From: Thoreauomyces humboldtii
Lineage: Eukaryota; Chytridiomycota; Chytridiomycetes; Spizellomycetales; Powellomycetaceae
Length of the DNA: 53,191 nt
Assembly (NCBI GenBank): GCA_027596035.1
Contig: JADGJA010000061.1
Location: 1 to 53,191 of the forward strand
Reading direction: 5' to 3'
In this document: piece by piece, positions 46,295 through 53,191 of the stretch
Numbering within the stretch: the first letter of the stretch is position 1
Layout: the number at the start of each line of letters is the position of its first letter
Position numbers and translations under genes: made by a program
The notes under the pieces: generated by a model
Told to the model about the DNA's origin: nothing
Seen by the model: the letters and a program-made list of their open reading frames with translations, nothing else
Databases searched by the model: none

Positions 46295-48622
46295 AAGCAA
46301 AGGTCCGTCAAAATTTCCTCCCTGCAAGAACACCTCCTTCCATCAGACGCAGCGCAAACACTCCTCGCGCTCCACCAATCGGTTCCATCCTTCGACTCCA
46401 CTGACGACGGAAACGGAGGCGAGGGGCAGGTTCCGAACATCGCATACAGTGACATCGAGGGGGTCGACCCATCGATCTTTGGTGCAGAGAGAAGCACTGC
46501 CCCTACCTCGCCCCGCCGACCATCAACCAGCTACTCGGTCGGTAGCGAAGAAGAAACTTTCAACAGTGAGAAGCGCTCGGGCAAGTTCTGGCGCGTCAAA
46601 GGCAAAAAAAGAGGTAAGGATGGATCGAAGCTGTAGGGAACGGCTAGTCCATTCCTTCTCGGATCCGCAAGGACTATGGAGAAGATCGCGCAACTGATAC
46701 GTCGTTCAGCTCTCGTAGATCCTCCCTCGCCAGCACCTTCGTCGCCAACCGGCCTCGAGTCTACTTCATCCGCGTCACAGGGCCGAGACGAGCAGCTCCT
46801 CCCGTCTCCCGAAAAAGAGCTTCCCCTTTTTCACTTTCTGCACGAGAGCAAGTGGCCTTTGAAGAAGCCAGCAAAGAAGAAGGGAACTGAACCAAACCCC
46901 GAATCTTGGACGAAGCCAGAAAGCATGGAGGAAGAAGAGGTTCACGCGTTGGACTCGCACAGATTGCGTATCCTGAACGAGACCAAGAACGTCTCATCTT
47001 TCGTCGTGATCGGCCAGACTCTGCATAAACTATACTATGAAGACAAGCTCATGAAGACGCAGAAAGAGTTTTTGGAATGGACCAAAGCTCATCTCGGCTT
47101 TTCAAAGTCAACAACATATGAGTATATCATCTCCTACCGCATCTACTCGGACATCGCAGAAAAGCTCGACAAGGATTTCAGACCGCCTATGTACCAGTCT
47201 CACTGTCAACTCCTATCGAAAGTCCCGCCAAAGAAACTGGTCGATACATGGCAAGATGTGTGCCAACAAGCACCAAATGGAATCATCACCACCGCTTTTC
47301 TCGAGCAATACCTCGAGAAGAATCAGCTCAAGATCCCGAAGTCGCGAATAGCAAGCAACCGCGACGAAGCTCACGGGGAGGCCAAGTCGTCGGTGCAAGG
47401 AGCGAGCGGCTCTAGTGAAGCTGGCCCATCTAACAGTAGCGAAACCCCGGCGGCAACGACCGAGGAGCCCTCCAAGAATACGCGTAAGAACGGACGCGGC
47501 GTCAAGTCTCCACGCGCGAACGATCGCAGCAAACTTGGCAAACACGCCAGAGAAGACTCCGACAAGCCTCGCGCGTCCAACCGTCGGCGAAAGACGGACA
47601 CACCCAAGGCTCCCTCGCCACGACCCTTGACAAATGGCATGGCAACCGTCACGTTTCCGGTTACAGTCCCACCCCCCGTGTACCCCACGGCGGAAGAGAA
47701 TAATCTACCCGAGGAGGACGCGCGTCCTCGCTTGCCGTTCAATGACGGCTTCATTTTCGAACTTAGCAAGAACGTCGTGGCTCACCAGCAGTTTGACATG
47801 GTCATGCAGACCGTCACGGACTTCAAATCCGCTGAGCAGCAACCATGGCTCGGGCGACTGTGGTGCAACCTGTCTGCGATCAGACCGTTTTCGACAACAC
47901 AGATTTACGGTCACCCTGCAAATCATGGCGCCTCGTACGAGGGCGGCCTTGAACGCCTCCTGGAAGTCATCTTTACCAAATTTGCCAACAAGGAGTTTGT
48001 CGAGGGCCTTTTCCTTCTGCGTGCGGAGTTTGGTGCCGACTGGTTCACTCCCATTTTACAGCACCCTTACTGTATTCTGCGACACAACAACCCGCCCATG
48101 CCTACTGGGGAGGAAGAGGAGGGGTCGACCGAACCTGGTCTCGCCAGTACTCAGCAGGTCCCGTACGAGTCGTACGTCATGTTTTATCTTGGACCCAACA
48201 TCAAAGATTTCTGCACCGTCTTTCGTTCTGTTGGACTTGTGCCTGGCATCAACAGTTGGTGAGTTACACTTACGTTGTTCCAGTCGGGCGATTTAGGCTT
48301 ACAATATCGCTTTCTTATTAGGGCCGCGGTCTTGAACCTTTCCAATGTTCCTGGTCTCTTCATCCCCACACCCGCGCCCGCTCCGGATACGATAGAAGAT
48401 GACGAGCACACCACGCCTCCCGCCGTCGCCGAGGTCCAGGATCCGCTTAGTGAAGCCGCATCGGCACTCGTCGAGATTGCCGGCATATCGGGAACCGCCA
48501 ACGGGCACCCTGTCGCAAGCGGCAATCATCCAAGGGCGATTGTTGTTGGGCCAGCCCAGCGCATCGGGCCCGTCACGGGAGACCGTGCAGAGGAAGAAGA
48601 GGTGCATGGCGACTCGGATTAG
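46295..48622 (+). CDS. Protein with prokaryote-like HTH module and degenerate phage-Dam-like domain (5' end unresolved)
   Basis: Supported exons: 46295-46613, 46710-48258, 48322-48622, in frame throughout, 722 aa. The start lies upstream of 46295 and is not placed. Residues 1-200 are Ser/Pro-rich. About 200-320 holds SFVVIGQTLHKLYYEDKL, FLEWTKAHLGFSKSTTYEYI and LLSKVPPKKLVDTW...GIITTAFLEQYLEK. This has the style of DUF3102/ParB-like helix-turn-helix proteins of phages and plasmids (IG..L...K.L, FG.S..TA....., L..LP....W......ITA..V). A basic Ser-rich linker follows (about 325-440). About 446-625 resembles phage Dam-type adenine methyltransferases: QPWLGRLWCN, FLLRAEFGADWF, and SYVMFYLGPNIKDFCTVFRSVG near the end. 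The catalytic NPPY tetrad position reads NLSA, so methylation is unlikely. All this is pattern reading, not a search result. Confidence 0.7.
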
Positions 48623-49173
48623 GATGGTAAGGATGTCACGTTCCGAGTTTGGGAAGCACATTTTTTTGACTTTCCTTTTCTTTGCCTGGCGTAGGGAACA
48701 TCTACATACAGCTCATCTCATTGGCCACACTCAAGATACCCTCCATCACAGCCCCCTCGCCCTTCCTCGGCATATCGCTTCGCTTCCAGGCGAACTCATC
48801 TAGAATTCTATCCTTGTTTCCCTTCCACCTGCAAGTCATCTCAGTTCTCTCTCCACTTGGCGTTTCCTTTTGCAAGCGGAAGAGCAGTGATGAACGAGTG
48901 TGGAAGGGGATCCCTCTTTGTGTCATGGGACGATCGACTCTTTTGGAACGGAAACGGTCGAACGGCGTCGCTTCCTTCCTTATATTTTTCCTCTGTCACT
49001 ATGTGTCCCCTACGCGGTCACCCTCTTCTCTTTTGCTTTTCCCCCGCGTCTTTCCCCTTTTCTTGCATGCGCTTCCGTTCTTGAGAGAGAAAGCAACAAA
49101 AACATCCTTTCACTCGAAATCGTTGGTTTTCCGCGCGACCTTGGAGGGTGAATGTGAATGTGGCACGAGGAAA
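48623..49173. other. Convergent spacer, no gene seen
   Basis: About 550 bases of 3' flanks between the phage-Dam-like gene and the ketopantoate gene. The left and middle are T/C-rich. Open frames on the plus strand here run on antisense to the next gene and are not supported. Confidence 0.5.
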
Positions 49174-50288
49174 CTATGGCTTGCTGATTTCTTCCGACTT
49201 CTTCCATTTCCCGTCGGCCAGCAACTGCGTGAACTTTTCCTCCTCCCCGTCGGCCATGGGATACGTGTGCACGCCCGACTCTGGGAACCTCCTCTCCCTG
49301 ACGTCGGCCACGTAGTCCTCCAAGGCGCGAGTGCTCAGTTGCCCGATCTGAGCGTACGTCTTGCAGAACCTGGGCGACAGCCTGTCGTAGACGCCCAGGG
49401 CGTCCAGCTGGACGAGGACCTGACCCGAGCACGCGAGTCCGGCTCCGATGCCGACGGTGGGGATGCGGAGCCTGTCGGTGATCTCCCTCGCCACGAGCTC
49501 GGGTATGGCCTCGAGGACGACGGCGAACGCTCCCGCCTCCTGCACGGCCAGGGCGTCCCGGAGCAGGGAGACGGCCCTGGTCGCCGTCTTTCCCTGCACC
49601 CTGAAGCCACCCAGGGAGGTGGCTCGTTGGGGCGTCAGTCCGACGTGGGCAAGGACGGGGATCCCCACGGACGTGATCTTTCGGATGGTCGGTGCGAGCT
49701 CCTGGCCGCCTTCGAGCTTGACCGCCTCCATGCGTCCCTCCCTGATCATCCTGATGGCGCTGTCGAGGGCCTGGGAGGGACTGGTCTCGTATGTGCCGAA
49801 GGGAAGGTCTCCGACCAGGAAGGGCGTGGTGGCTCCTCGAGCGACCGCTCGACAGTGATGGAGCATCTCCTGAGGTCAGTAGTGCATTAGCTTGTGAATA
49901 CAGAGGCGCGATGATCGACTTCCATCTCCCTTCATCCTTCTTTCCCGATGCTTACATCCAGAGTGACCTGGTTGGTGTTGTCGTAGCCCAAGGCCACCAT
50001 GGCGAGCGAGTCGCCGACCAGACACACGTCGACGGCAGCTCTGTCGGCGAGCATGGCCGAGGGATAGTCGTGGGCTGTGATCATGGTGATGGGTTGCTTT
50101 GTTTTATAGAGCTTTGCGATCTCTGTAAGCGTCTGCTTTCTTCGGGCCGACGTTGCTGGCGTCGGGGTGAGCTTTGGGGTCGAGTGGGCAGAGCAAAGTC
50201 GGGAAGATGCATGGAGGTTCCTGGAGAGAAATGGTGGGCGGATGGACTTGGATAATGATGACCTGCACAGGCGGCTTGGTGATAGCAT
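49174..50288 (-). CDS. ECM31: Ketopantoate hydroxymethyltransferase (PanB)
   Basis: First step of pantothenate (vitamin B5/CoA) synthesis: moves a hydroxymethyl group from methylene-tetrahydrofolate to 2-oxoisovalerate, giving ketopantoate. Two exons: 50288-49956 and 49869-49174; 1029 nt, 342 aa. The first about 35 residues ([20 protein letters not shown] and on) are Arg/Ser-rich without acids, like a mitochondrial targeting peptide. The core has [32 protein letters not shown] (metal-site Asp), [10 protein letters not shown] (second metal Asp), AVKLEGG (metal-site Glu) and [11 protein letters not shown] (catalytic Glu). The second exon is very GC-rich (G/C third positions), unlike the first. 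Presence suggests the organism makes its own pantothenate. Confidence 0.96.
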
Positions 50289-50600
50289 GGCGATGGAAGC
50301 CTGCTATGCGATGTTTAAAAGCGCTGGTAATGAGGAAGTCTGCACCTTTGAGCCAACGACGGTTCCTTTGCTCACGCGCCAAAACGGGAAAGGGGAAGAA
50401 CAGACCCGCCGAACACGTGGGCGGTCGGACACACGTCCAGGAGGTTTCGGACATGACTCTGGGCCTGGAATGACTCATGAATGAGTCATGATGGATTCAT
50501 GCCCCCCGGTGATTCACTGGCTCCCCAATCCCGATCCCAATCCCAATCCCGATCCCAATCCGCGCTTCGGTGCGCGAGCCTGCGACGCTCGTCTCTTTAG
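50289..50600. other. Panto gene promoter and truncated boundary of the PIF1 remnant
   Basis: About 310 bases between the ketopantoate start codon and the PIF1-like exon. It includes an inverted GACTCATGAATGAGTC-like stretch around 50470-50486 (with ATGACTC words) and the hexamer repeat at 50523-50560. No helicase core sequence is present here. Confidence 0.5.
50523..50560. repeat. (TCCCRA)n hexamer tandem repeat
   Basis: Six tandem copies of TCCCAA/TCCCGA direct the sequence up to CCGCGCTTCGGTGCGCG, a small hairpin. It immediately precedes the truncated PIF1-like segment and may mark a rearrangement or assembly joint. Confidence 0.85.
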
Positions 50601-51209
50601 GACCCAGATCCCCTTGTCCCTCGCCTGGGCGCTCACAGTCCACAAAGCTCAGGGCATGACTCTGGACAGGGTTGTCATCAACCTCGCCTCTGCGTTCGAG
50701 GCGGGACAAGCCTACACGGCGCTTAGCAGGGTGAGGAGTTTGGACGGCTTGAGGATCGACGGTTTGGGACCTGAAGCTGTCTTTTCTGATGGCGCGGTCA
50801 TGTAGTTCGGGAGACGGATGGACGCGAGGAGACGTTGGACGATTGGACCGTGGCGGAGGAGATCGAGCGCGTGGAGGTTGTCACGCCGAAAGCGTCTACG
50901 TCTAAACCCAAATCGAAGGCCAAGGTGACTAGAGATGTCACCTTGCTCGCGAATCCTCCTGTCAGCGTCACGGAGTGCATGCCAACGCGAAAGACCAAAG
51001 CGAATGCGACGGATAAGGCACCGGCAAGAAAGAAATCCAAAACGACTCGGCCACGGAAGGCAGATTCCAGTCTCAACAAGTATGACGGGTGTCCGGTAGA
51101 CGCAAGCAACCCTTCAAAAAAATCCATTAAAGCTCCAGTCCTGGCAAAGTCCACGGAGGACGCGAAACCAACGCCAAAGCGGAGGACGAAGGCCACCGAA
51201 GAATCCTGA
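50601..51209 (+). pseudogene. PIF1-like DNA helicase, C-terminal fragment only
   Basis: After an acceptor-like CTCTTTAG (ending 50600) comes RTQIPLSLAWALTVHKAQGM, then LDRVVINLASAF and QAYTALSRVRSLDGLRI. These are helicase motifs V and VI of PIF1 proteins, with the HKAQG and the arginine finger region intact. Direct reading hits TAG soon after (near 50803). A 44-nt intron (from GTTTGG after the Asp codon of LRID, to CATGTAG) would instead join to a basic, Lys/Ser/Thr-rich tail (NLS-like) open to 51209. No upstream helicase core (Walker A, B) lies between here and the ketopantoate gene 310 bases away. So this is either a remnant, or the end of a gene truncated by rearrangement or misassembly. 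Confidence 0.65.
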
Positions 51210-51321
51210 ACTCGCAACTGGCAAGTTTCCGCATGAATCTTCCAGGACTTGCACCCGAAGGAACCCTTTGAACGACTGTTTGTTATTTTATATATACCAT
51301 CCCTTTCCGTCCCGCTCTATC

Positions 51322-52499
51322 CTATCCCTCAAGTGTATGCGCCACATGCTGATTGTAACGTCCACCTTTCACGTCAAACTTCGCAAGGACCCCGTCTAGC
51401 TCCTTCTTCTCTTCGACAGAAAGCCTGTAAGGGTTTGCAGTGTTCTCCTCAACCCTCGCGGCAGTGGTAGCTCCAGGAATGGGGATGACCACGGGCAGAC
51501 CAGGGGCTTCGCTGATGGCGCGGACCCACGCCAGAGCCAGCTGACCCGTCGTAACGGTTCGCCCGCTCCTCTTCGACGCGTTCGCGGCAAACGCCTCGAT
51601 GGCGTCTAGGATGGCAAGATTCGCAGCAAAGGTGTCTGGCTGGAAACGATCAAACGTCCTCCTCCTGTCGTCAGCGGGCAGATCGTCGAGCTTCTTGATC
51701 TGTCCCGTCAAGAGGCCGCGACCCAGGGGGCTGTAAGCCACGATCGGGATGCCGAGCTCGGCGCAGGCCTTGGCCGCTCCGTTGTCGAGTGGTCCGGTGG
51801 ACCAGAGCGACAGCTCGAGCTCCACGGCTGCGATGGGATGCACCGTTGCGGCTCTTCGGATCGTGGCTGCGGACACTTCGCTCAGTCCGATGCCACCGAT
51901 CGTGCCGTCCTTGACGTATTCGGCGAGGTAACCGATCGTTTCCTCGATGGGAGTGCTCTTGTCGACGCGAGCGCACTCGAAAATGTCGATACGCTTGGTG
52001 GTGCCGAGGTGCTTGATGATGTTGCCGATGGACCGGGCGATGCCCTCCTTGCTGCCGTCAGGTGAGAATGTTTCCAGATTGATTCCGCCCTGTCGTCACG
52101 AGAGTGGAGATGTGAGAACCCAACCTCGATACAGCTGAGAACTTCCTCGTGGGTCGTCCTGGGCCTTCCTCACCTTGATGCTAAGGACAACCTTGTCGGC
52201 ATCCTCCGGGTATTTTTGAAAGTAACGGTTGAGAAGCTCGAGGTTGAGAGTGGGAGTCGGTGTCCCGTAGAATTCGCCTGCGTTCCAGAAGTTTGCAGAG
52301 TGCTTCAGTGCTTCCTGGATGTTTCATGGAGGGAAGGGACCGTTGTCAGTCGGGCAGATGCCAGTCGGACCGAATGGAAGCGAAGACCAACCTTCAACGC
52401 GGCAAAGGCCTGTTCGTCGGGGGTCTGCGTGGGCCGCCAGGTGAATCCCATGAGCCCGAATCCGGTGACCCCCACATTCTTTTTGTTGATCGCGGGCAT
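51322..52499 (-). CDS. Aldo-keto reductase, probable pyridoxal reductase
   Basis: NADPH-dependent reductase; closest in style to fission yeast Plr1, which reduces pyridoxal to pyridoxine in vitamin B6 salvage. Three exons: 52499-52392, 52314-52174, 52089-51322; 1017 nt, 338 aa, normal for the family. TIM-barrel landmarks: [14 protein letters not shown] (N-terminal strands), NAGEFYGTP (catalytic Tyr), KVVLSIKGGI (catalytic Lys), [48 protein letters not shown], and the NADPH-binding [14 protein letters not shown] near the end. The usual catalytic His position reads in the CARVD context, as in the pyridoxal reductase subgroup. The start at 52499 ([11 protein letters not shown]) is the first ATG of the frame. 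Confidence 0.93.
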
Positions 52500-53191
52500 T
52501 TCGAGTTCACGGATGCGAACTGACCAAGATGCCTGGAAGATCTCAAATTCCGACGAGGATCATGACATATCCACTGACAGCACTGCTCTGTCATCAAGGG
52601 CTTTCCGCGGAGGGACACCCAACCTCGGAGACGGTACAGATGCATGTAACTTTATTGAAGATGCTGTGCGTTGAGACCCATTTCATCTTGAGTTTTTGAA
52701 TAAAGCTTCTCCACAGGCGCGAGTAAAGCGCAAAAAGAAGTTCACGGCCTTTATAGCGGGGCCTTTTCACGGTGATAGCTAGTAAAAGGCGAGTTATCAA
52801 TTCGTTGTGATGAAATGACCCCAGGCAGGATGAGGGACAAGAGGGAGGCGGGCCACCCTCCCTTTATATATGCACGGGGTCCCGAGGCAAGAAACTGCGG
52901 GCGCAGTCGGTGGGCACAAAATTGAAAGTGGCTGTGGCCTGTCATGAAGAGCGTTCCAAAAGGGGAAGGTGTCATGCATGCTTGCCAAGTCTGTGCAACA
53001 GTAGAAGGGAGCCAAAAAAAAAAAAGGAGACAAGGGCCAGGTGTGAATAGGTTGGGGTTCCAAGCCTTCGGTCTCGAGGCTTTCCAAGGGGGAAAAGAAG
53101 CGTTTCGTTGTTCTCGGAGACAGGTCGACAGCGAATTTGCGGACGGCGTGGGATGGATGGTGGGTGGGACGAGTGGGTGTAGGGAGGGGAG
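52500..53191. other. Promoter side of the reductase gene; no gene seen to the edge
   Basis: About 690 bases. A TATATA word (52866-52871) and a poly-A run (53015-53026) are the only marked features. Frames on both strands are short or lack domains. The right edge is G-rich. Confidence 0.5.

Noticed and set aside
46613..46720. Treating 46676 ATG as the start of the phage-Dam-like gene
   Set aside because: A 96-nt intron (46614-46709) with a CTGAT-like branch site and CAG acceptor joins an upstream well-formed coding exon in frame, while the ATG lies inside that intron.
48682..49890. Plus-strand frame of 402 codons
   Set aside because: Most of it is antisense to the GC-rich exon of the ketopantoate gene, where lack of A/T makes long chance frames.

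Overview
The window is eukaryotic nuclear DNA. Genes carry many short spliceosomal introns, mostly 50-100 nt, with GTAAGT/GTGAGT-like donors and YAG acceptors. Genes are tightly spaced on both strands. The gene set (SUR7-like protein, Git3/cAR-type receptor, Mei2-like protein, Vma12) together with an animal-style 12-TM adenylyl cyclase points to a fungus, most likely an early-diverging, zoospore-forming one. That placement is inferred. Exon joins were made by hand. Every complete gene model given here keeps one open frame across all junctions, and total coding lengths divide by three.

Layout, left to right. 1-441: 3' end of a Vma12/TMEM199 gene, then two GC-rich repeat units. 1268-7579 (-): a 14-exon, 1783-aa two-cassette membrane adenylyl cyclase. 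8277-8905 (-): small single-TM PPxY protein. 9294-9365 (-): tRNA-Arg(CCG). 10756-14207 (-): Mei2-like three-RRM protein. 15276-15988 (+): Ubc9. 16380-17146 (-): Erv14/cornichon. 17877-23472 (+): 1820-aa coiled-coil protein with C-terminal BRCT domains. 23596-24958 (+): Rev7. 26066-29111 (+): eIF3c. 29622-31457 (+): 7-TM receptor. 31943-32689 (-): Mpv17-like protein. 33045-33601 (-) and 33827-34639 (+): GFA/CENP-V-fold protein and MTH1-like Nudix hydrolase, divergent. 35008-36777 (+): actin. 36952-39367 (+): EF-hand mitochondrial carrier. 39561-40556 (-): SUR7-like protein. 41787-42791 (+): cofilin. 43335-44925 (-): Nop53. 46295-48622 (+): unusual protein resembling phage/plasmid modules. 49174-50288 (-): ketopantoate hydroxymethyltransferase. 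50601-51209 (+): stranded PIF1 helicase C-terminus. 51322-52499 (-): aldo-keto (pyridoxal) reductase.

How the genes relate. Most are housekeeping and show no operon-like logic. A thread of cAMP signalling is visible: a Git3/cAR-like receptor, an adenylyl cyclase whose long N-terminus holds several RRxS protein-kinase-A-type sites, and a Mei2 protein (a cAMP/PKA-controlled meiotic switch in fission yeast). DNA maintenance (Rev7, BRCT protein, MTH1, PIF1 remnant) and actin dynamics (actin, cofilin) are also represented. The two most unusual items are the animal-type membrane cyclase and the gene at 46295-48622. The latter combines a prokaryote-like helix-turn-helix module with a phage-Dam-like domain that seems to have lost its catalytic motif.
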